Shown: positions 1-4,906 of the stretch, one piece after another
How positions within the stretch are numbered: the first letter of the stretch is position 1
How the letters are laid out: each line of letters begins with the position of its first letter
Assembly: GCA_902766305.1 (NCBI GenBank)
Contig: CACXDE010000270.1
Location: 1 to 8,597, forward strand
DNA from: an uncultured Ruminococcus sp.
GTDB lineage: Bacteria > Bacillota > Clostridia > Oscillospirales > Acutalibacteraceae
Length of the DNA stretch: 8,597 nt
Reading direction: 5' to 3'
Translations under genes and position numbers: made by a program
Notes under the pieces: generated by a model
Database searches by the model: none
What the model saw: only the letters and a program-made list of their open reading frames with translations
Told to the model about the DNA's origin: nothing

Positions 1-45
1 CTGTTCTTTGTTCGGATATAACCTGTACTTATATGCCTTTAACAT
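1..45 (-). CDS. tnpB: IS200/IS605-type TnpB (OrfB), N-terminal 15 codons only, cut by window edge
   Basis: Reading leftward from the ATG at 45-43, the frame stays open to the window edge and encodes MLKAYKYRLYPNKEQ. This matches the very characteristic start of TnpB/OrfB proteins (M-L-K-A-Y-K-Y-R-[IL]-Y-P-x-K-E-Q). A purine-rich ribosome-binding stretch (AAAGGCGGTGAG) lies about 6 bases before the ATG, and a good promoter sits upstream at 124-152. TnpB is the RNA-guided nuclease carried by IS200/IS605-family elements, where it promotes retention of the element. The catalytic RuvC part, zinc finger and any omega-RNA would lie left of the window, so whether this gene is intact cannot be told. 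No tnpA is visible in the 344 bp upstream, so it could be a tnpB-only (IS1341-like) element or one with tnpA elsewhere. Identification rests on 15 residues, but they are diagnostic. Confidence 0.82.
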   Translation of the reverse strand, partial: MLKAYKYRLYPNKEQ

Positions 46-123
46 ATGCTCTCACCGCCTTTATCCTTGATTTTCTATATATTTCTTCCGACACATTCCC
101 TACACTCTTGTACTCATAAGATT

Positions 124-152
124 ATTATATCAAAAAGCTGCGCTTTTTGCAA
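124..152 (-). promoter_or_regulatory. SigmaA-type promoter for tnpB
   Basis: On the minus strand TTGCAA (152-147) is followed by a 17-bp spacer and a perfect TATAAT (129-124). Transcription would start near 117, giving a leader of about 70 bases before the tnpB ATG at 45. The spacer is almost filled by the palindrome at 131-149. Confidence 0.6.
131..149. repeat. Palindrome inside the tnpB promoter spacer (8-bp stem, 3-nt loop)
   Basis: CAAAAAGC (131-138) and GCTTTTTG (142-149) are perfect inverted repeats around TGC. The palindrome lies between the -35 and -10 boxes of the tnpB promoter and directly abuts the next palindrome (149-191). It could be an element-end hairpin or an operator for a dimeric repressor. 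Which one cannot be decided from sequence. Confidence 0.55.
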
Positions 153-191
153 CCTTAACCCACCGTATAAAGCCGGTGGGATTGCGGTTGC
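149..191. repeat. Imperfect subterminal-type hairpin, probable left end of the tnpB element
   Basis: Nested inverted repeats are present. GCAACC (149-154) pairs with GGTTGC (186-191) and CCCACCG (159-165) with CGGTGGG (174-180), with an asymmetric internal loop (TTAA / ATTGC) and an 8-base apical loop. Bulged subterminal hairpins of this kind are what the HUH transposase TnpA recognises at IS200/IS605 ends, and the position upstream of tnpB fits a left end. The exact element boundary and target motif cannot be fixed from one copy. Confidence 0.5.
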
Positions 192-389
192 CATTTTTTC
201 AACAAAGATAATTTTTATCGTTGCTAACAATAATTTTACATTTACTGCCAGCGAGTCCCCGATTCTACAAAAGTCTTGCACAGCTTTCAGAGCTTTTCTG
301 CATAATATTACCTTTAATGACAATAAATGGAATATTATGATGATGTTATGCATACAAATGTAAAAAATATATTTTAGGCTGGTGCTTTT
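192..389. other. AT-rich non-coding stretch between the IS end and the first plus-strand gene
   Basis: No gene can be supported here. A plus-strand open frame at 46-363 crosses the tnpB leader, promoter and hairpins and has no protein-like composition. A weak plus-strand promoter-like pair (TTGCAC 276-281, CATAAT 301-306) has a 19-bp spacer, longer than usual, and could serve the gene at 390. No clear terminator is seen. Confidence 0.4.
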
Positions 390-911
390 ATGAGACGAAA
401 AAAAATACCTTTCTCAGACATTGCCGGATTCTTCATTGTCAGTATTGCAGGCTGTATAGGACATTTTATATATGATCTCAGCGGAAAAAGTCCTCTTACA
501 GCCGTTCTTACTCCGGTGAATGAAAGTACATGGGAACATCTTAAGCTTTTGTTCTTTCCCTTTCTATTCTATATTTTAGCAGAATTTTTTATTTACGGCA
601 AGCATATAAGCGGATTTATTTTTTCGTGTACTATAGGTATCCTGTGCGGTATGATATTTATCCCCTGCGCATTTCATCTGGTTACGGCTGTTTTCGGAAA
701 AAGCAGCTTTCTTGTCAATATCGCTATATATTTTATATCAGTTTTTATAGCCTTCAAGGTGCGGACATACCGCATAGAAAACAACTGCGACAAGGGAAAA
801 AAACGGACAGTTCCGGGTCTGATAATTCTTTTTTGTATGACGGTTCTTTTTGCCGGATTCACCTATTTTCCGCCGGAATCTCCGCTGTTTGAAAATCCTG
901 TCAGCGAGTAA
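390..911 (+). CDS. DUF6512-like integral membrane protein
   Basis: A 173-residue, strongly hydrophobic protein with about five predicted membrane segments (roughly residues 9-28, 52-68, 75-95, 106-122 and 142-160) and a short basic loop at 125-140. Two stretches recall the uncharacterised DUF6512 family of Firmicutes: the early NESTWEHLKLLFFP motif (44-57), after the first membrane segment, and the C-terminal FTYFPPESPLFENP (157-170). Function is unknown; the protein probably resides in the cytoplasmic membrane. The ATG at 390 is preceded by a modest GGTG five bases upstream. No terminator follows before the separate promoter of the next gene at 962, so the two may be partly co-transcribed. 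The family assignment is from memory of the motif, not from a search. Confidence 0.75.
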   Translation: MRRKKIPFSDIAGFFIVSIAGCIGHFIYDLSGKSPLTAVLTPVNESTWEHLKLLFFPFLFYILAEFFIYGKHISGFIFSCTIGILCGMIFIPCAFHLVTAVFGKSSFLVNIAIYFISVFIAFKVRTYRIENNCDKGKKRTVPGLIILFCMTVLFAGFTYFPPESPLFENPVSE

Positions 912-961
912 TAATTACGTTTCTGCTTAATTCGTTTGCTGCATATTTTACTCAAAATCCA

Positions 962-990
962 TTGAAATTTAAATGATATTGGTGTATAAT
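962..990 (+). promoter_or_regulatory. Near-consensus sigmaA promoter for the BI-1 gene
   Basis: TTGAAA (962-967), a 17-bp spacer and a perfect TATAAT (985-990). The predicted start near 997 leaves a leader of about 110 bases before the ATG at 1108, so the BI-1 gene is probably transcribed independently of the DUF6512-like gene. Confidence 0.75.
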
Positions 991-1056
991 AGTATTGAGG
1001 AAACATTGCTTTGATAGGTATAACAACATACTTTTTCATATGTTCTCCTTAATGAC

Positions 1057-1076
1057 TGCTGACGGTTTCGTCAGCA
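1057..1076 (+). promoter_or_regulatory. 5'UTR stem-loop upstream of the BI-1 gene
   Basis: TGCTGACG (1057-1064) and CGTCAGCA (1069-1076) form a perfect 8-bp stem with a GTTT tetraloop, about 30 bases before the start codon. It is followed by an A-rich stretch rather than by T residues, so it is not an intrinsic terminator. It could stabilise the mRNA or shape access to the ribosome-binding site. No known riboswitch class is recognised. Confidence 0.5.
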
Positions 1077-1107
1077 CTGAAGCAAAAAAACAGAAAGGTG
1101 GTATATT

Positions 1108-1974
1108 ATGGGATTTTTTGACAAAAATCAGAATAACAACGGGTATACTGATCTCAGAGGCATGAATATGAACAGCGGCTATCAGCAAAACCCATACCAG
1201 CAGGATCCATATCAGCAAAATTCTTATGGGCAGTATCCATACCAGCAGGGAGCGTATGGTCAGCAGGCAATGTATCAGCAGCCAATGCAAAATTACGCAG
1301 GTTCAGCGATGTCTCTCTCTGACTTCACTTCAAAGGTTTATCTGCAAATGTTTATCGGTCTTGCGATTACATTCGGTATCGGTCTTTTTACTGTACTTAA
1401 TCCAGAGCTTGCAATAAACATTATTGCTGAGCATATCGAGATTTTCTTGGTTTTGTGTCTGGTTGAAGTGATACTGGTGTTCGTGCTTGGATTGTTTATC
1501 TCAAAGATAAGTTCCACAGCGGCAACCGTTGTTTTCTACGCTTATTCGATAATTAACGGTATTACAATTGCGCCGGCACTTCTTTTGTTTGATTTGAATA
1601 CTGTATTCTGGGCAATTGCCGTGACAGCCGGTATCTTTGGCGCAATGTCTTTTGTAGGAAAGGTCTCTAAAATAGACGTATCCAGATGGGGTTCTATACT
1701 TATGTTCGGACTTATAGGTCTGCTGCTGTTCTCTGTTATCGCTCTGATATTCGCTATCCCTATGAGCGATCTGATAATCTGCATAATTGGCATAGCTCTC
1801 TTTATGGGATTCACGATCTATGATACAAAGAAAATAAAGGATTACTACAATTCATCCTCTTACAGCGAGGAAGGACAAAAGAAAACTGTGATAATCGCTG
1901 CTTTACAGCTTTATCTGGACTTCATCAACCTTTTCCTTTATATTCTCAGACTTTTCGCAAGAAACAGAAATTAA
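1108..1974 (+). CDS. Bax inhibitor-1 (BI-1/YccA/YetJ) family membrane protein with Q/Y-rich N-terminal tail
   Basis: A 288-residue protein in two parts. Residues 1-65 are a hydrophilic Q/Y/N/P/G-rich tail with repeated PYQQ units (29-32, 34-37, 44-47) and a degenerate continuation to about 63. Residues 75-288 form a seven-helix membrane domain typical of the BI-1/TMBIM family. Family hallmarks are the YDTKKI motif (D239) and LYLDFINLFLYILRL near the C-terminus (D271); in the Bacillus homolog YetJ the corresponding aspartate pair gates a pH-sensitive calcium leak. The likely role is a cytoplasmic-membrane calcium/proton channel-like protein, with the physiological role in bacteria still poorly defined. 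AAAGGTGG six bases before the ATG sets the start. It is framed by its own promoter and terminator, so it is monocistronic. The bare family core is about 210-235 residues; the extra length is the N-terminal tail. Confidence 0.9.
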   Translation: MGFFDKNQNNNGYTDLRGMNMNSGYQQNPYQQDPYQQNSYGQYPYQQGAYGQQAMYQQPMQNYAGSAMSLSDFTSKVYLQMFIGLAITFGIGLFTVLNPELAINIIAEHIEIFLVLCLVEVILVFVLGLFISKISSTAATVVFYAYSIINGITIAPALLLFDLNTVFWAIAVTAGIFGAMSFVGKVSKIDVSRWGSILMFGLIGLLLFSVIALIFAIPMSDLIICIIGIALFMGFTIYDTKKIKDYYNSSSYSEEGQKKTVIIAALQLYLDFINLFLYILRLFARNRN

Positions 1975-1983
1975 ATACTGTTT

Positions 1984-2026
1984 CAGGTCTTTTCCGCAAA
2001 AAAATCCGGAAAGGACCTGATTTTTT
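1984..2026 (+). terminator. Strong intrinsic terminator of the BI-1 gene
   Basis: CAGGTCTTTTCCG (1984-1996) pairs with CGGAAAGGACCTG (2007-2019) in a 13-bp stem with one G-U wobble and a 10-base loop. It is followed by A and six T residues (2021-2026), starting nine bases after the stop codon. Confidence 0.92.
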
Positions 2027-2119
2027 GCTTATCGGCAAATTATGATCGGCAGCAGTGCATGGAATTTGCATTATAATTCAAAATTATAACATTCAGACAC
2101 CGGAAGCTCGCTGGGAATA

Positions 2120-2180
2120 GCACTGCCCGTGATTCATAAAAGCGGTAATTTTATAGAAATCAGTGCAAGACTGGTGTGGG
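2120..2180. repeat. 61-bp intergenic direct repeat, copy 1
   Basis: This copy differs from copy 2 at only 5 of 61 positions. It begins with GCACTGCCCGTGATTC and ends with GGTGTGGG. Internally it can fold into an imperfect hairpin: GCAC (2120-2123)/GTGC (2163-2166), TGATT (2130-2134)/AATCA (2158-2162) and ATAAAA (2136-2141)/TTTTAT (2149-2154). Confidence 0.85.
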
Positions 2181-2197
2181 AGTGCCGACACGGCACT
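2181..2197. repeat. Short hairpin separating the two repeat copies
   Basis: AGTGCCG (2181-2187) and CGGCACT (2191-2197) form a perfect 7-bp inverted repeat around ACA. With one further base it makes up the 18-bp spacer between the 61-bp repeats. Confidence 0.7.
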
Positions 2198-2198
2198 G

Positions 2199-2259
2199 GC
2201 ACTGCCCGTGATTCATAAAAGCGATGATTTTAAAGAAAGCAGTGCAAGACTGGTGCGGG
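2199..2259. repeat. 61-bp intergenic direct repeat, copy 2
   Basis: About 92% identical to copy 1, with a 79-bp offset. Two of the five differences fall in the predicted apical loop. Two others break stem pairs available in copy 1 without compensation, and one is in the tail. The outer GCACTG (2199-2204)/CAGTGC (2240-2245) arms are kept. It runs directly into the terminator-like hairpin at 2260. Confidence 0.85.
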
Positions 2260-2291
2260 TCCGGCGGCTCGCCGGCTCGCCGGATTTTTTT
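2260..2291 (+). terminator. GC-rich terminator-like hairpin with duplicated 3' arm
   Basis: TCCGGCG (2260-2266) can pair with CGCCGGA (2278-2284), directly followed by seven T residues (2285-2291). A second possible 3' arm, CGCCGG (2270-2275), gives an alternative tight hairpin with a 3-base loop. It lies just upstream of the peptidase promoter. Since BI-1 already has a terminator at 2026, this one either backs it up or ends a transcript from the repeat region. Confidence 0.7.
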
Positions 2292-2310
2292 GTTTTATGC
2301 TATAAATTCA

Positions 2311-2339
2311 TTGATTTTTTCTTTTATTTGGGGTAAAAT
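2311..2339 (+). promoter_or_regulatory. SigmaA promoter for the M3 peptidase-VanZ unit
   Basis: TTGATT (2311-2316), a 17-bp spacer and TAAAAT (2334-2339). The predicted start near 2346 gives a leader of about 54 bases before the ATG at 2400. The placement immediately after the terminator at 2260-2291 supports a new transcription unit. Confidence 0.65.
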
Positions 2340-2399
2340 AGAATAGTGTAATTATGTAACCAAAAACATACATTTACAAATGAAAGACGAGGCAGATAT

Positions 2400-4088
2400 A
2401 TGAAGTTTTCTGAAATGAAATACGAGAGACCTGATGTTGAAATATTCAGATCAATGGCGGATTCTATAAAGGAACATTTTTCCTCTGCAAAAACCTTTGA
2501 GGAGGCTGACAAGGCTTTCCTTGAATGGGACAGCTGTTCTTCTCACGTTGAAACAATGATGAGCATTGCTTATGTCAGAAACAGTATAGATACTACTGAT
2601 AAGTTTTACGAAGAGGAAGTAGAATATATAGATGATGTATCTCCGGTTTTTTCACAGCTGCAGCAGGAATTTACAAAGCTTTTAGTTGAAAGCTCATTCC
2701 GTCCCCAGCTTGAAGAAAAATACGGAAAGCTTATGTTTAAAAACGGGGAGATTTTTTTAAGCTCCTTTTCACCTGAAATAATACCGGAGACACAGGAAAC
2801 AAACAAAATCGAAACAGCGTATCAGAAGCTTATTGCTTCCGCTCAGATAGATTTCGAGGGAGAAAAAAGAACTATTTCTCAGATGCACCCTTTTAAAGAA
2901 AGCAGAGACGATGATATCAGAAGACGCGCATGGACAGCCGAGGGCAGCTTTTACAGCGGACATCAGAAGGAGCTTGACGATATTTACGATAAAATGGTAC
3001 ATCTGCGTGATAAAATGGCACATAAGATGGGCTATGATAACTTTGTGAAATTAGGCTATCTCCAGATGACAAGAAACTGCTATACACCTGAGGATATAGA
3101 AAAATTCAGGAAAGCTGTTGTAAAATATATAGTTCCTGTCGCTGATAAGCTGTACAGGGAACAGGCTAAAAGAACCGGCATGGAATATCCGCTGACATTT
3201 GCCGACGCGGCTTTGAAATTCCGTGACGGAAATCCTCTTCCAAAGGGCAGCTCTCAGGATATCCTGAACACAGGTAAAGAACTGTATCACATGCTGTCAA
3301 AGGAATCGGGCGAGTTTATTGATATCATGTTTGAGGACGAGCTTATGGATGTTCTCAGCAAAAAAGGCAAAGCCGGAGGCGGATACTGTACACAGCTTCC
3401 TGATTATAAAGTTCCGTTTATTTTTTCAAACTTTAACGGTACTGCTGATGATGTTGAGGTTATCACACATGAAGCCGGTCACGCATTCGCTTTTTACACA
3501 GCGAGAGATATCGTACCCTCTGCAAATCAAAGTCCTACTATGGAATCATGTGAGATACACTCAATGACTATGGAATTTTTCGGATGGCTGAAAAGCGATG
3601 ATTTCTTCGGCAAGGACAGTCAGAAATTCAGGTACAGTCATCTTTTCAGTGCCTTGACATTTATTCCCTATGGCACTATGGTGGATCACTTCCAGCATAT
3701 AATGTATGAATCGCCTGAATTAACTCCGGATCAGCGTCATGACGTTTGGCGACAGCTTCTTAGTGAATATATGCCGTGGCTAAGGCTTGACGGTTCACCC
3801 TTCTACGGTGAAGGAAAGGGCTGGCAGAGACAGATACACATTTATGAAAATCCATTCTATTATATTGATTACTGTCTTGCACAGACAGCAGCGCTGGAGT
3901 TTTGGGTAATAATGCAGAGAAGTCATGATGAAGCATGGGAACGGTATATAAAGCTTGTCAGAAAAGCCGGAACTCAGACATTTACAGAGCTTCTTGATAC
4001 AGCCGGTCTTCGCTCTCCGTTCGATGAAGGATCACTGAAAGAGATCGCTGAAACAGCAGAAAAGAGACTGTCTGAAATAACATTTTAA
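2400..4088 (+). CDS. M3 family zinc oligoendopeptidase
   Basis: A 562-residue protein without signal peptide or membrane segment, so cytoplasmic. It hydrolyses oligopeptides, probably in peptide turnover and amino-acid recycling. The zinc motif HEAGH is at 357-361, where H357 and H361 bind zinc and E358 is the catalytic base. The third ligand is expected to be E385 in the CEIHSMTME segment. Near the C-terminus, H480-x-x-x-x-P-F-Y-Y-x-D-Y (to 491) is the conserved substrate/transition-state His-Tyr region of M3 enzymes. Length and motif spellings fit the shorter M3 clade that is related to but distinct from classical PepF (TIGR02289-type, about 550-570 residues; recalled, not searched). The N-terminal half is the usual helical region. 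GAGG seven bases before the ATG supports the start. A VanZ-like gene follows after 57 bp, probably on the same transcript. The gene appears intact. Confidence 0.93.
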   Translation: MKFSEMKYERPDVEIFRSMADSIKEHFSSAKTFEEADKAFLEWDSCSSHVETMMSIAYVRNSIDTTDKFYEEEVEYIDDVSPVFSQLQQEFTKLLVESSFRPQLEEKYGKLMFKNGEIFLSSFSPEIIPETQETNKIETAYQKLIASAQIDFEGEKRTISQMHPFKESRDDDIRRRAWTAEGSFYSGHQKELDDIYDKMVHLRDKMAHKMGYDNFVKLGYLQMTRNCYTPEDIEKFRKAVVKYIVPVADKLYREQAKRTGMEYPLTFADAALKFRDGNPLPKGSSQDILNTGKELYHMLSKESGEFIDIMFEDELMDVLSKKGKAGGGYCTQLPDYKVPFIFSNFNGTADDVEVITHEAGHAFAFYTARDIVPSANQSPTMESCEIHSMTMEFFGWLKSDDFFGKDSQKFRYSHLFSALTFIPYGTMVDHFQHIMYESPELTPDQRHDVWRQLLSEYMPWLRLDGSPFYGEGKGWQRQIHIYENPFYYIDYCLAQTAALEFWVIMQRSHDEAWERYIKLVRKAGTQTFTELLDTAGLRSPFDEGSLKEIAETAEKRLSEITF

Positions 4089-4100
4089 CAAAACCTTAAT

Positions 4101-4114
4101 GCACATTATTGTGC
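4101..4114. repeat. Small palindrome between the peptidase and VanZ-like genes
   Basis: GCACA (4101-4105) and TGTGC (4110-4114) flank TTAT. There is no following T-run, so it is not a terminator. It may be a minor mRNA hairpin between the two cistrons or an operator-like site. Confidence 0.3.
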
Positions 4115-4145
4115 CGGAATAATAAAAAGAACAGGAGTATAAAAA

Positions 4146-4865
4146 ATGGTCGTTATATCTTATGTGACTGCTATCGCCGCAGTCATTATCGTGTGGGTAG
4201 GTCTGCGTGTGTATTGGAATTATAAAAAGGATAAAACAGATACTCTTTATGAGATCAAGCTGCTTGGGTTCCTTTTCAGCTTGCTGCTGATAATGAGGGT
4301 TTCTTTCTTCCATGGACCTGTCGCAAGCCAAAGCATAGAATCTATCGTTATCAATTTTAAAAAATTGCAGCCTCAGATCAATCTTGTGCCTTTTGCCGGT
4401 ATTTCATTCGGTGACTTTTTAGGAAAGATACTTTTATTCCTGCCCTACGGTCTTACGATGAAGCTCTGCTTCGGAAAAAGAGCAGAAAAAATCGGAAAAG
4501 TCGTTTTATGGGGTGCATCTCTTTCCTGCGGAATTGAACTGTTCCAGCTTTTATGTACAAACCGTGTAACAGATCTTAATGATCTTATTGCTAACACTCT
4601 CGGCGTTTTAGCCGGCATAGGAGCATATTACCTCATTCTGCACATTATCAGGATCAATAAAGAGGCTGCTGTTGAAAGAGCAGAAAGCCTGAAAGAAAAA
4701 GAAACCAAAAATGAAGAATCAAAATCAGAAAAAGATAACGGCACAAAAACAGAAGATAAAGAGATGGTATCAGATACAAAGGCTGAAACAGTTGAAGTAG
4801 AAGTTGAAACAGATTCTGAAACCATGATGTCAATATCAGAAAAGCTTAAGCAGATGAAAAAATAA
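4146..4865 (+). CDS. VanZ-like family membrane protein with charged C-terminal tail
   Basis: A 239-residue protein. Residues 1-170 hold about five membrane segments (roughly 3-23, 38-56, 88-108, 117-136 and 145-169) with VanZ-family signatures: the NLVPF and LLFLPYG stretches (79-83, 97-102), the E131-L-F-Q134 helix and the RVTDLNDLIANTLG block (140-153). VanZ itself gives low-level teicoplanin resistance, but most VanZ-like proteins outside van clusters have no known function and should not be called resistance genes. Residues 172-239 are a hydrophilic E/K/T/S-rich tail without hydrophobic segments, probably cytosolic and disordered, ending in a short amphipathic KLKQMKK. AGGAG eight bases upstream fixes the start. 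No promoter was seen in the 57-bp gap, so it is likely co-transcribed with the M3 peptidase. Transcription ends at the hairpin 4876-4906. Confidence 0.85.
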   Translation: MVVISYVTAIAAVIIVWVGLRVYWNYKKDKTDTLYEIKLLGFLFSLLLIMRVSFFHGPVASQSIESIVINFKKLQPQINLVPFAGISFGDFLGKILLFLPYGLTMKLCFGKRAEKIGKVVLWGASLSCGIELFQLLCTNRVTDLNDLIANTLGVLAGIGAYYLILHIIRINKEAAVERAESLKEKETKNEESKSEKDNGTKTEDKEMVSDTKAETVEVEVETDSETMMSISEKLKQMKK

Positions 4866-4875
4866 GCAGAAAATA

Positions 4876-4906
4876 ATCCGCTCTCATACGGGAGCGGATC
4901 TTTTTT
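4876..4906 (+). terminator. Intrinsic terminator between convergent genes
   Basis: ATCCGCTCTC (4876-4885) pairs with GGGAGCGGAT (4890-4899) in a 10-bp stem with one G-U pair and an ATAC loop, followed by C and six T residues (4901-4906). It ends the VanZ-like transcript. In the opposite direction the stem contains the last sense codons and the stop of the iPGM-like gene and is followed by a weaker ATTTT tract, so it may work both ways. Confidence 0.9.

Larger units (their letters stand above)
2027..2310. other. Repeat-bearing non-coding intergenic region between BI-1 and the peptidase gene
   Basis: No plausible gene is present. The stretch holds an AT-rich palindrome (TTATAATT 2071-2078, AATTATAA 2082-2089), two copies of a 61-bp repeat separated by a small hairpin, and a GC-rich terminator-like hairpin ending at 2291. 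The hexamer GCACTG occurs at 2120, 2193 and 2199 and its complement CAGTGC at 2053, 2161 and 2240, so many mutually exclusive pairings are possible in RNA or single-stranded DNA. No promoter with good spacing was found for a separate transcript. Confidence 0.5.

Noticed and set aside
46..363. 105-residue plus-strand open frame at the left end
   Set aside because: It overlaps the tnpB leader, promoter and element-end palindromes, has no ribosome-binding site of note and an unnatural C/H/I-rich composition.
997..1107. Riboswitch ahead of the BI-1 gene
   Set aside because: A single simple hairpin with no terminator or recognisable aptamer core; only a generic leader structure can be supported.
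1036..1290. Minus-strand hydrophobic open frame opposite the BI-1 start
   Set aside because: It is the complement of the Q/Y repeat coding sequence, giving a repetitive I/L/W product; it crosses the BI-1 leader and start.
2120..2259. CRISPR array
   Set aside because: There are only two units, the repeat (61 bp) is longer than the 18-bp spacer, the spacer is itself a palindrome, and no cas genes are present.
4628..4825. Minus-strand open frame, serine-rich, opposite the VanZ-like tail
   Set aside because: It is the antisense shadow of the E/K/T/S-rich tail, with no ribosome-binding site and a low-complexity product.
4146..4865. Glycopeptide resistance gene vanZ
   Set aside because: Only the broad VanZ-like family is supported. 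There is no van cluster around it and the tail differs, so no resistance function is claimed.
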